A stretch of 64,000 nt of DNA from Taenia hydatigena (taxonomy: Eukaryota > Platyhelminthes > Cestoda > Cyclophyllidea > Taeniidae), in the NCBI GenBank assembly GCA_036345935.2, contig JADWOT020000002.1:2266692-2330691 (forward strand), written 5' to 3'. Position numbers and translations under genes: made by a program. How positions within the stretch are numbered: position 1 is the stretch's first letter; the number at the start of each line of letters is the position of its first letter. Positions 36,001 through 49,000 of the stretch are shown here, piece by piece. Below the pieces are notes generated by a model that saw nothing but the letters and a program-made list of their open reading frames with translations, did not search any database and was not told the origin of the DNA.

Positions 36001-39000
36001 GGTGACGGCAAGGGAACTGGAGCGAGGTTCGGTTGTTGCATTTTAGTGGCAGCTCGTATTTCGTTACAAAGGCAACGATAACTAAATACACCTTAGGAAG
36101 AAATAATCAAATCATCAAATAACTAAAAAATTTTCCGGCCTTCCTTGTTTTAATTTTAAGGGGAGTCTACTAAATGCTCAAACTGCTCTCCTTCACCCTA
36201 TGGATGACAAAAGCTAATCTCAGTAAAGCAAAAAAGGATGAAGGCGGAACTATTAGATGGTCAACGGTGCCAGAAAAAGTCGTCAAACACGATGATGATG
36301 TAGTTGGTAAAGAATTTTGAGCCACAAAACAAACTCAACTTCCAAAAATTCATTTAAATGAAATTTTAAGTGTTTTCGCCCGTTTGTGATTCAATTTGTT
36401 TGCTTCGAATGAAGGAGGAGAAGCCTTGCCCGTTTGACAGTAATTCCATTTGACTTGACAACCAGTCAGTTTCCACGAGCTAAGAGGATCTGGTTGGCGA
36501 GCTCACTGATTTGAAGAGTAGTAATGGTGTCGCACTTTTAGACATTTTTAATATCAAAGAGATATTTGGCAATCAGTTATGCCAAACGGCTGTCTGGAGA
36601 ACTTGACATGCACACTTCTCAGCCTACCCTAACGTGTACGTTTGGAGGGAACAACGCGCAAGGCATCTGTGAATCCCTCCTGTGGACAACTCCTTGTCAT
36701 CAAGGGACGAACAATAAAATACTGGTTTAGCCATGCCCCTGTCTGCCTCGCTTTCATGCCAAATCCACCTCTTATGGCAAGAAGATGCTAAATGTCACCT
36801 GGTGATAGTGCCTCTTCTTCATTCTATCGTGAAGTGTGGCACGACGTCAGGGTGTCACATCACGCAGGAAAGAGGACTGCCCCAACTGATCGCCCTATCA
36901 TGACTACTTCCGAGGTTCTAATAGGGCCAACTGATCCAGTGGAGTGAATTTTGGCGAAAAAAGGCGAAAGACCGCAAAGCCTTGGAGGGAGTCATACAGC
37001 TCGCAATGAGTGGAAGAAAGTGACAGTTTCCTAAAATTACTATTACCTGATAACGTTTGTGATTTGCATCCATGTAGTTCACAGTTTCCACTGCTTGATG
37101 GATAATAATAAAACATGGCAAGTAGCGTACACTTAGTCCATTCTGTTATCGAGAGTCACCTTGAAGCATTCTTGAGTGACCCGTCTTTCACGTTGTGCTG
37201 ATCGGCTTGCCTGACCTCTTGCCGCATCTTCAACACATCTGTGACAGCACATTTCACAAGCAGCTTCTACTTTCTTAAACTCTCATTAGACTCTCAGTTT
37301 GTAGTACAGAATAGCTCAAATCACATCCATCGCATTCTCTCGACAAGTCGACAAGGCTAAATGGGCGAAGGAAGTAGCCAAGAGCCCAACAGAGGGTACC
37401 GTACCATTGGAGGTGTCTCGGTGCCCAATGTGTGCGATCTTTTCCATCCATAGGGTGATTATATGATCTTATTCCCCTCCAATTCCATACAAAGGGGAAA
37501 ATTTATCTCTTGTCTATCGAGGGTGCTTGTTACCACCAAAATGGCTGCTAGACGTGGAGGGCTTGATGCCACCACGTGTCCCACCACCATCTCGCAAGAC
37601 GATTGAAGTCGTCTGTTGGTAAAGTAGGTTCTCGCAGGCTATATTTGTACGACTTCGCATCAAAGCTCCTTCTTATGACTTTTTTTTTTCAACTTCTTCA
37701 CTCTTCTCCAGGTGGTCACAATTTCCTTATCAGCATTGTTTCGCCTGCCAAATCTCTCAGTTTTATAGCCTTAATGGAGGAGCAAAGTATCTCCATAAAC
37801 TCCCCATATGATGAGAGATACTTGCAGAAACCAGTAAATTTTTTTGCTATTTCATCTACATCCTCATCGGCTCATCTCTTCTCGCCCCCACTCTCCTTGG
37901 CCCTCCACTCTCTCCTTCTCTTCCACTCCCCACCCTATCTCAAAGAGGATATCAAAGTGCTATATCCTCCACACATTTCCCCAAGGCGGTTAGAGTGCCC
38001 AACAATTAATGCGTCTGAGACGATGCATTGATAACGCATCAGTGGCATAACTTTCTTAAACAAAAGTATTTTTTGTGCAAGTATCATTTAAAAATTGCGT
38101 CTTTTCCTACTTTGTTGCTCTTTTTTTCTGTTAGAAAATAACGATTAAGTCATCTAAGCATTATAACCTTACACAAGCATCGTCTGAGTCTTATCTTAAC
38201 GTTTATCATTGGTTGTCTCCTTTGGTCTCTTCAGCGCGGCGAAGGGTTGGTGGGGACAGAAAGGTAAGCGTGGGTCAAGGCAGCCTATTGAAATTTACAA
38301 GAGGTGTGTACCCTCTTCATCATCATTGAGCCATTTCTACTCCTGACTTCGTGGATTGGTAAAAAATGGCGACGAGTTCGCTGGAGAGGGAACGCTTAAG
38401 ACAGGACTTGCCGTAGACATTCAGTCCGCCTCCCCCTGATTTCTGCATCACCAAACCAGAGCTCTTAGACAAATAGTTGGCCGTGAGGATTATAAGATTT
38501 GGAAAACCTCGCGATGCAGGTCACAAGGCTCAATCAATGAAAATGTGGACGGAACCCTTCTTTTTGGCTCAGGACGCTAAACAAATAGGCGCATCAACAG
38601 TCTTTCTGACGCTGACACTTCAGTCATTAAATATCGGTATCGTGACACCTCGAGGCCTAAAATGGCTACTCAAACCTTCTTCCGCACGGGTCGCCCTATC
38701 CCGGTAAACTTATTAGTGAACTTTGGGGTCGTTAGAGGATCACCCCTCGCTTGGTGATTACGATACTACCTAAAGTCGATGGTAGAGAGGATGCATTCAG
38801 ACCTGCCATTCAAAGGAGGAAGTTAAAATCTTCCTTTTTGAGCAATGAGGAAAAAGGTTACCTCATCTTCCCCTTTTACGTTGGTAAAGATACTTCGCCT
38901 GCTTAAGGTAACCTCCACCTCCTCCTCCTCCTCCGGAAAAGGTAGACTGATACAACCCGTCTTTATTTTCTACCAATTGGGTGCGGCCAGTCAATTAAAT

Positions 39001-39664
39001 TTTTCTCCACTAAATTTTACAGGAGGCAGAAAATGAGATAAATATTTCCTCCAGCTTTTTAATTTGATCAAATTATTATTTTACACGGAAATGAAGTCAA
39101 ACACTTTATATTTGGCGGCCGAAAGGGTGCGAACAGGGGAAAAAATGTTTCATTCCCCTGCCTCCCCCTCCCCCCACTTTCCTTCTTCAGACTTTACGTC
39201 TTAGTAGTCCATGAGATCCGCGTTCGCCGCCCACTTTTACATGCACGCACTCGCTGTCACCTTCGTCGGTTGAGCGTCTTGATGAATGCGACTAATAGGC
39301 TCGATGCTCTAGTCGACCGTTGTGCTAAGGCAAAGCTCCAGTCTTGCCTGAACACCTTCCTGTCATGATCCATTCTCCCTGTTCGGGAAAACGATCTACT
39401 AGTTGACTTGGGAGTAACCTAAAATCCTTTTCTTCAAGATGACAGCCCACTTGTAACTTCGTGCTTGTCCTCCTCATGGGTCAGCAGTGGCTTGGACACC
39501 CACCTTCCAACAGTCAGAACTTTTCACTGCCCTTGCGACTTTACCAACTTCTACCTCGCTGGACATCCAGATGTTCACGGCCTTGTCGAAGTAGATTAAA
39601 AGAAGAGATAGAACATTTTTAAGCTCCTAACTCTCAGCAATTTATGGAGATAGACTCAATTAAT
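33089..39664. other. no supportable gene seen
   Basis: Longer open frames exist (for example 37576-38031 on the plus strand, 151 codons) but show no recognisable motif or splice boundaries. This is probably intergenic DNA downstream of the ADAM gene. Confidence 0.45.
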
Positions 39665-39670
39665 TTTATT
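39665..39670 (-). terminator. polyadenylation signal of the ADAM gene
   Basis: TTTATT on the plus strand gives AATAAA on the minus strand, 45 bases past the TGA stop at 39715. This spacing supports the 39.7-40.1 kb exon as the true 3' end of the transcript. Confidence 0.55.
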
Positions 39671-39714
39671 GACGGAACGTAATGGAGACCCTCTGGGTCA
39701 CGATCTGCTAATTG

Positions 39715-40095
39715 TCAGGTCAGTAGCGAATTAGCGTCAGGTAAGATGTCATAAATCTCCAAAAGTTCAGAGCTAATCCACTCTTTTAGTAGGCTTCCGC
39801 AAACCAATTTTTCAGTTCTTCCCACCTGTCTTTTATTCGTAGCAAAGACGAGGCAGATAGGAGGATGCCTCTCCACGTTTGGAAGTGCGTCGGGATTGAC
39901 ACACATGACCTCGCCACGAATGCCGTCTGCTATCTTGGTTGGCCTGCCCCAATCACCTAGAAGTTGCAATAGGACACACTCACCCTCTCTTGCTGCCTTT
40001 AGTGCCCTGCCAAAAATGCGAATGTAAAGTTCCGGACTCAATGATAAAAAGTGACATGCTTGATTGATGGCTAACTCATCTGATTGATAAGAGTC
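39715..40095 (-). CDS. ADAM gene, probable terminal exon
   Basis: About 125 codons are open to a TGA, with an AATAAA 45 bases on. The segment contains LSPELYIRIFGRALKAAREG and LLGDWGRPTKIADGIRG, more ordered in look than the rest of the tail. Joining in phase 0 needs a weak acceptor (GAGTAAG, start 40095, or ATGAG, start 40074). The stronger TTATCAATCAG site (40079) is in the wrong phase. It could also belong to a separate downstream gene. Confidence 0.5.
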   Translation of the reverse strand, partial: DSYQSDELAINQACHFLSLSPELYIRIFGRALKAAREGECVLLQLLGDWGRPTKIADGIRGEVMCVNPDALPNVERHPPICLVFATNKRQVGRTEKLVCGSLLKEWISSELLEIYDILPDANSLLT

Positions 40096-43000
40096 CTTAC
40101 TCACTCAATGTAATCGCAGCACTCATTAACAATAATCACTTGTACTTGGTAAAAACAGAAAGTCAGTAAAGGATTTCGCTTGGCGCGGTCACGACTCCTT
40201 AACAGTCTGTCTGTCCATGTCTGTGTGTAGTCACTTGTCCTTGCAGGATGAAATGCACGAAAAGTAAGATAAACAGTGCAGGTTATGAGAGAGAAGTTTG
40301 CGAGATGGTTCTAATGATAATTATGATGATAATGATGCTGGTGGTGATAATGACGATGATGATGGGCAGTTGAGGAGGTACGCGTGTATGGATTACAATG
40401 GGAAAAGTAGGGGAAGAGGAGAACGGAGTAGACGAGGGAGATGGGACAGGGCAAAATGCTAGACATAAGGCATTGGGGGGAGCTCAAGGCTGTTTTGAGA
40501 AGAAGGGCGCTTCTGTTCCAAGTCGGATTCGTTCCTAAAAGAAGACATAAAAGAAAGTCGGGGGTTGAGATGAATTCGGCCACCTCTTGACGAGTCAAAT
40601 CTGAGATGTTTGGGTTCACTAAGCCATACGTATCTATCCATCAGGCCCATCTGTCAACCCTCAATCGGCTCCATCCAAAATATCCTGACGCAAAGTGAAC
40701 GTCCTCTTTAAATTCACCTTTGATTCGACTTGTGCATAAATTCCTAATCCACGTACTCATCTGCTAGTCTGTCAATATATTCTTTTACTTGAACTCAGTA
40801 CCTCCGTGAAGACCTTATTCATTCAGGATCCATCCGCAACTTATCCACCTACTCACGGGCCATCCACCTATCTCCTTCCACTTACCCATCTCTCAGCCTA
40901 CTTTTCCATATGTACGACTGATTAATCAACCCAACTTTTATCATCCTCCCTAACTCATTAAGGATCCTTGACAAAGTTAAAGATCAAAGCTAACCTGTTG
41001 CCGAGCCAGATCGGAGAGATTCGGATTCATCCGTGCTGCGTGGCTCAGCTGGGCCAGATGCACCAAATCACAGGAAGCATCGGGCAATGAACTGGCGTCC
41101 GACTCCGCCACGTCCAACCACTGGTGTGCTGTAGCCGCAACCGTCGCTGACACGTGGTTGCCGAGGCCACCGGTCTGGGAGGAATTGCCAGACGACAGCC
41201 AGTCCACAGTGTGACCGAGTGTAGGAGACTTCTTGACCGAAGTTGAGAGGGAGAAATCGCTATCCGAACCGTTGTAGTTCTGAAATGGAAGAGGAGACGA
41301 TGGAATATCGACTGAAGGGCTAGCAATTACACGTCGATTTTCGACAATAGCATGACTCAGAAAAGGGCGCATTTGATTGGTTGGACGTGAGAGCTGATAG
41401 GTCATTGGCTACACACCCACCAATCAGATAATAACGGGTGTTTCCCAGTTTAAGTACCGTCCACTCCAAGTCAATATTTCGTTTTTTAGAAAAAGTGAAC
41501 GTAAAAATCACTGTTCTGTAATTCTAAAACTTTCAACCATTGTAATATGACATAAGTATCAAAATGAACGAACAATATATCTGTTTGTTTCAAACCACTT
41601 TCCTTTAAATAAACAATGAAACTGCATCCCCATTTATCATGAGTAAACAAAAATTTACCACCACCACCGAAAACAGCAGAATCCCCCAAAGCTTTAATAA
41701 ATAGCCTTTACAATGATCGCCGCTTTGAATTGGCGTGAAGACAACGCACCTATTATCGCAAAGGAAAAAGGACAATGAAGTGGAAACCACGGTGGACATA
41801 AATCCTAGTTACAGAGTTCATTAAAAAATCATTGGAAACAAGCCACCAATAAATAAATATGCCCATAAGGCATTTATGAGCCCAACGTCACAAATACGTG
41901 GCCCTGGGTGCTTTGTTATTCCAATTGTGATAAAATGGGCGCAGTGGGTGAATCTAGGGCATAAAAAGTAAATGTTGGGATGGCTTTGGTCTAGAGGCAA
42001 TTACGTGTTCAGCATTTTTGAAAGGTTTTAAGATAACCACATTTTTGGCACAAAATTACACACAGATTTGGATGGTGAAGTCTGCGCTATGCATGCAACA
42101 AAAGCATATCCAACTTCTCTCGCTTGCGATTACATCAAGCACTTCAACTTGGGCTAGTTCGAAAAATATACTCGATTTCCACCTCTTAAGATTCAGGTAC
42201 AGAATATTTGCCACTTTACCTGAGTTATTTCCTCGCTTGACAACAAAACGGCAAAGTGGCATTTCCAAATGAAATAAAAAATCCGCCACATAGTAGGGCA
42301 GACAATGAAATTTCAATCCCAACCCACACGTCTGGAAATGTAGGGTACCCCAGGGGAAGTCTTTCGCGTCAATCCGTCTGAATCCTTTGTCATATAGCAG
42401 TCAGTGGGTGCATTCAAGGAGGGCGTGAGGGCCAGTCCTCCCTGAGTGCCCCTGCTGCTAATCAATCCATCGTCCTCCTCAGCATGCCCAGGATACTTGA
42501 GGTGGGAGACGAGACCCGACTTGCCAACGACAAATGAGTCCGTGTCTTCTATTGGTGGTTGGTAGTATGGATCAATTTCTGGTTGGGGTAGAGAAACAGC
42601 CAATTAGGTTTTCGTAGAGCGTTTGTTGATTCAGGTTGAAAGCAAGTACAAGTATTCATTGGGTTTTTCCTTTGCTATTTTCGGTTCTAAAGCCATTCAT
42701 AAACGTAGGCTATCTCAGCTTATGTCATGGCTTTTATCAACCACCAAATAGCTCCAACAGTCGGAAGTCACAAATGACTTGCGATGAAAATGAAAGCAGT
42801 AGTCGATAAGTTGAACGCAGTTGCAATGCAGGAGGGCGATAGAGCGTTTCGCCCATTCGAAACGATGCACGATGAATTAATAGTAATAAAGTTTGAAAAG
42901 TCAAGGCATCTAACAACTTCTTGATTAAGCTACACCAGCAGTCAATAATGCAAAGAATTAACAATTGATCCAACGATGAAAGTCACTAAATTATCCATGT

Positions 43001-46000
43001 TTTACGCTTCATAGAACAAAATTAGTTAACCGTGGTGCATATAATTGACGGTCCTACCATTAGTCATTAGGAAATTTAACCAACCATGGGAAATGGGACA
43101 TTAAAGTACAATCCAAAACACTCCTTTCTAGGCGAAAGAAAAAAGCACAGAATAAAACGTGTTCCCGCCGATTTACCTGACGTAACTCACGTATGAGAGT
43201 CCTCCGGGTAAGGCCGGAAAGTCATATTCAAGTCCGAAATTGAACAAGCGAAAAGGAAAGTGTGTGAGTATTAAACTTAACAATAACCCGCGAACTTTCC
43301 TCCGACAAATTATAGGCATTGAGATAATTTTAGAGGCAACGGATCAGCATCAAACTCATCGAAAGTCTTTCCTTTTATCCCATTCGACATAATTGCATGG
43401 GAATTTCCCAAAATTAGCCTCACCGACTGGGTTACCAGCTCTAAGGCTACTTAAACTTTGTAAGTAAATGTTACTTTCTATCACCACTTTCAAGGAATTG
43501 TAGGCTTAAATGCAGGAGTGCTTCGTAAACGGCATTCAAGGAGACGAGATAACTAACCAGGCTGGGAGGGGAGTTGAGTGGTGCAGTAATAGGGTGTAGA
43601 AGTGACGATGGCTGGGGGTAGTGGTGGTGGCGAAGGCAGTTTGTACTGCCTCGAGAGAAGACCTCCTGCTGAAGGTGGTGTTGGCGGAACTGCAGAAGCA
43701 TTCCACGAAGAGATGGCGGCACTTTTCTTACACTCCTCACAGTCGGAACCGCCGGTACATTCCACCTCTTCCCATTCAGAATCCTCCTCGTCAATTACTT
43801 CGGAAGTTAGCTGTTGTTGCTGCTGGAGGCTGTTGCTATTGGCGCTTTGAAGATCTTTTGCTAAACTTGGAGCCTGCAGATCTAGAAGAGTAAAATGGAA
43901 AATAACCAATAAATTTCAAATTAATTTAGGTTCTTCAAATGCCGGTGACAATTTTGGAATTGAATCCACCGTGAAAGACTCGAATATTAAATGAACGACA
44001 CCATTAGCTGAGAATCGATGCGCGTTCAAACAACCACTATGGAAGCCTCAGACTCCAAATAGCCAACATTTTAAAGATTACAGACCATTCGTACGATGGA
44101 GAGGCCAATTTCCTCAACTTCAATCACCTTTGAAGATTCGAATTTAAACAAGACGAAACTATTAAAGAACTAAGCTTACTCACACAGAATAAAATCTCAA
44201 GTTTTTGGTCGTAATTATTGTGGAACTCAAACCCCAGATGCTTTTAAAACGCACCTTTTTGTGAAGTTGGAAATACCACCCCCATCGCTCTAGCCAAACT
44301 AATTTCATCCGTTTGTTGTTCTGCATTGCAGAGGATTGTTGGAACTTTGTGATTCTGTCCACTAATACTGCTCTCAGCATCCTCCGAGGAGAGGCGATAC
44401 CTTCGACTAACACCAGTTCGACGCCGACGGTGACAACGACGATGACACGGTGAGGAGGCGGAAGAAGTTGAGGCTGTTGTAGTAGTTGGGGGAGTACTGG
44501 TGTTGGTTGCTGAGGTATCCCCTCCAGTACTACTGCTACGCTGACGTCTCCGATGATGGCTATGGCCATGATGATGGTGATGACTGTGACCATGACCATG
44601 CTGACGGTGGCTCGACTTCTTCTTGCATTGACTTTTGCGGTGGCGATGGTTCTGAAAACAAGGAGGACTTGAATCACTATTGACAACACTCGTCACAATG
44701 TGAGTGATTATGCCACTTGTGCATAAGGTGGACGGTTGCCTTCAATTCAAATATCCACTCACTCACAAATATCTGAGATTAGCAATTTTCCATCACTGGA
44801 AAATATACCTAACATCATTTGACCTGAATTTCACCTTCCAGAATCGTAGATTGTCAAAAAAAGGGTTAAAGTACACATCGAGACATCTCTAGAAATCCTC
44901 ACCTTATGCCGACACTTCCTTCCGCTCGCCTTTCGCTCCTCCTCCCCAGTTTCCAAAGCCGTTGAACAAGTGCTACCGGAGTCCGATATCATATCAGCCA
45001 CTCCTCCTTCCTCTTCGTCCCCACTATGCGTTACCGACGCTACAAAGTTCGTTGAATTCGTGTCGTCAGTCGCTCTACTGGTTGAACAAGAGCTCACAGA
45101 GGATAGCAAAGATGAGGATGAGCCAGTGGACGACGCGGAAGGACTTCGGGAGCCCGTAGTAGAAGTAGAAGATGAGGAAGTGGAGGAGGGAGCCCCAGAG
45201 AAGTGAGGTGAGGAACAGCGATGCTTCTTGCTGGAGCGTTTTGAAGAATGCTTCCGCTTCTTGCCGCTACCCTCTCCATTGGTGGAAGTTGGGAGATCGG
45301 GCATGTCCATGCCACCACCGCCTTCGTGCTTATTCTTGAGGATGCCCTTCTCCGGTTGGCGGCAAGAATTCTCCCGAATCACGGTCACTTGAGGTGTCTG
45401 CAAATTTGCGGAAATTCAAGAGATCTCAGTGCCGTGATCAAATTTAGCGTCAAAGATGAGTGCATAGACAAAATAAACTCTCAACACTCACCTCTGTCTC
45501 GTCCGCCGAAATTGTCGACGTCGTCATGACCTTCCTTGAAGGCTGCGCACTCATCACTCCCACATCCATACCTCCGACATCAGTACAAATTACATTCGCA
45601 CAGGTTGTCATCGTTGTATTGATGTTTGTAGAAGTTGACAGAGGCGTCTGTGGTGTAGGCATCCAAGGGGATGAGCTCCCTGCGAAAATCGGATTCGGTG
45701 TCGCAACTACACTGCACACGGCAGGCACAACAAAAGGTGGCGGCGGTGGTGGTGGAGGTAACGGCCAAGGTGCTGAAAAATCTATTAACGCCGGTTGCTG
45801 CTGCTGAAGTAGGTTATTTGTGGTGGTACTGGTAGTCACTACCGCATCAGTTATCGTCGAGATCCCAGTAGTGTTTGACATCGTCGTCGATGTAGCATTA
45901 TCTCTCGCATGCTTCATCTTATCTTCCCGATAGGAAGGCATCGACCCAAACTTGATTTTCCCAGCCCCATTGCCACTCTCGTCCTTCACACTATCCTCTC

Positions 46001-49000
46001 CGTTTCGACCTAGCTCTGGACCAGATTCGACAATTCCGTTGGCTCCAGCTTGAAGACTGTCTCCACTACTAGCTCCTCCACCACCACCACCACCTCGTTT
46101 CTGTCGACGGTTCCGATTCTTGGAGGACGAGGAAGAAGAGGTATGCCTATGCCGGCGAGAACGAGAGGAGTGACGTGTGTGATAGTGCAGTTCCATGTCG
46201 TCTAGAGAGGCGCCACCAGGACGGGAATTCCGGTTGCAAAGGCACATAGAATCTATGCTATTTGCAGCAGTGGTAGTGGCCGTGGCAGTACCGGAAGACT
46301 TGCTCAGAGGGGAATCGAAGAGAGCAGGTGAGAGACGATTGGTTGGAGAAGAGAGACATCGTTTACCCTTAGTACCAAAGCTGAAGCCTCGACTGCTAAG
46401 ACTTCGACGTCTGAAGAAGGTATTAGAGAAAATGGATTAACTTATCAACAAAAAAAATGATTTCTACTTAAATGAACATATTACAGCTTGATGAAACCAG
46501 GATAGCCAAAACCAAACTTGGCTTCACAGACATCCCAGTTCTTCTGACCTAATGCTAGTGAGCCCTGCTTTGAAGACTAGATACTGAGTACCCTAAGAGA
46601 ACGAGGGCGTCGCATATGTTTGACGTTGGTAGCAGACATGATAAACAGTGCATATAATGGTGAAGTCCTATGAAACTACCCTTTGATTTGAAAGTGTTAT
46701 CTTAAGAATGCTAAGGATTCGCCGCATTGCCTTTCAAGTCAGCCACCAGGCCGCCTTGTGACAGTAGAGCCAGAAGAGTGGCAACAAGGAGCACCGACGA
46801 GGACACTCAGACTAGTTTCTCAGTCTTCCCATACATTTCAGGCTCGAATGTATCCATCTTGAGGAATACTAGTCTCAACTAACCACTAACGACAGAATTA
46901 CCAGGATGAAGTGATTACACACCTATACAAGAAGATGATACCACAAAGGCAGAGGAAGACACAGGCTATGACAGCAGCCAAAATTGAGATCAGGTAGACA
47001 GTGTTCACTGGCCCAGGCTCCGCTAATCCCTCTGAAATAAGCAAAAGAAATATTGGAAGTAAATTGCAAAAAAATACACGAAAAAAACAAGAACTTCCAC
47101 TATGCGCACCAGGATTCTTATCCATCGCTTGGATGTACATCCAAACCAAACTGGCAATGTCTTCATCAGGATAGACGGAGGTGTAGGCTGCTTTAATGCG
47201 AGATTTTACCACTGAAGTGTTCGGATTGATGGATGGTTGCTGGTGGGAACAGGAGGGGCCATGCCATCCAGGCGGACAGAGACAAAAGGCCCCATTGGTG
47301 CAAATCTGTGGAGCAGGAAGTGAGGAAGTAACATTTTTAGCAAGTATAGAAATAAGTAATGCTCAACTGGCTCCCACAGAAATAATTAAGTTACCCCGCG
47401 TCCAGAGCAGGTGATGTTAATGGGCGTAGCGATGGCAGTAGGTAGGCTCCGTCTCACTGCGGGGTGGATGTATTCGTTGCTCCCATCCGACACTCCCCAA
47501 GGATTTAGGTAGGGCCCTTTAGGACATTTGGAGTGGATTACGATAGCAGTGGGCTTTATGCACCGGTTTTGGAAGCAAAAACGACCGTCACCGCAGGAGG
47601 CACCTTCAGGAACGTAGCTGAATTTGTGTGTGCTTGCCACGTACCTAAAATGAGACAAGGAAAGTCTTTTGCCTCTAAATCGGACACATCTTCCACTGTA
47701 GATTGAATCAAAATAGGAAAAAAACAAATGATTCAAAATTCGTTGACCCATCCTACCAATTTTCAAATGGTCCAGAGGCTAAAAACAATCACTTACTGAC
47801 ACTGAATTTTCTGCTGTTCATGCTGAGTTCGAAGGTTGAAGAAGCTAAGCGAACGAGCCTCCACGGGAAGGGGTTCATCACTTCCATTTTGACAATGTAG
47901 CAGCCCGCACACCGTATCCCTAAATGGGGCAACAAAATGACATCAACCGCCTATTCGATTTATTCAACAGGGTTGGCCAATCCAACTTACTCTTCCTCAC
48001 ACACCACACCTTTCCCACAGGCCGAATCGATATTCCTGTTCATTGTGGTGTAGCAATAATCATCTGCAGTTCGTGCGTTCGGTCCCCAGAGAGCTTTGCA
48101 ATGACTACTCCTTGTTGGGCAACGACCTTCATAGCAAAGAGCTTCTTCCTCAACATGGTTATTCTTCTCACCCCTACACGGCATTCCATTCTCCAAGTAA
48201 AGATCACCTGGACACTCGGCCTGAAATAGTTTACAAAAGTGAACCTTACTCTACAATTTATCGGTAAGCAGCTAATTAAAGTAAGTGTGCCAACTTGCCT
48301 CCAGGCCGGAGCAGAATTCTGGCAGATCGCATTGGTCTCTAGCAGGCCGACAAAGACGTCCTCGGGCAACCATCTGACAACCACGACAGCAGCCACCTCC
48401 CACACAGACGGCATGAACGTCAGCAAGGCAAGTCTTGGGATCGCAACAACCAAAAGCGGGTAAATTAAGGCTTTTGTTGAAGTTTCCGTCGGTAGCGTGG
48501 GGTAGACCGATGGGGAGACCCTGCTGACGGGGTTCGCATTCCTCCCCACGATCGATGATTCCATTGCCGCAGGTATCGGTGCGAAGGGATTCCCGCCCCT
48601 AAAAGAAAAAAAAGAAGTGTTGTACTGATTTCAACAGTCATCATAAAAAGTACCTGCTCTGAAGAAATTACCGGCTTCCAAAGCAGGTGAATTACATGGT
48701 GTAATGAGACCTAATACTTTTTCTCGTCGGTTTGAAGCATCAGATACTCAAAAACTGAGTAGTTTCGGGTGTAGCTCACCACAATAGCCTTTCAGAACTA
48801 ATAGACCACTTTATCGACATGGTACTTTAACATTCCTGTTGTTTTGAAGCCTAGTCAAATTTTGGTTGAATCTGGTCTGATTCTACCATAGTTACAGGGC
48901 CGCAGAAACATCCATCACAGAAGAAGCGCGGCAGTAGAACAGTGGTGTGACGGGGCAATGAGAGCTAGACGCATCGCGATGAAGAAGGAAAATTACCCTC

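Noticed and set aside
37576..38031. 151-codon plus-strand open frame
   Set aside because: Composition is driven by pyrimidine-rich sequence (Ser/Leu/Pro/His runs) with no motif; probably a chance frame.
43602..46440. Plus-strand open frames opposite the ADAM tail exons
   Set aside because: They are antisense shadows of low-complexity coding exons that have clear minus-strand splice sites.
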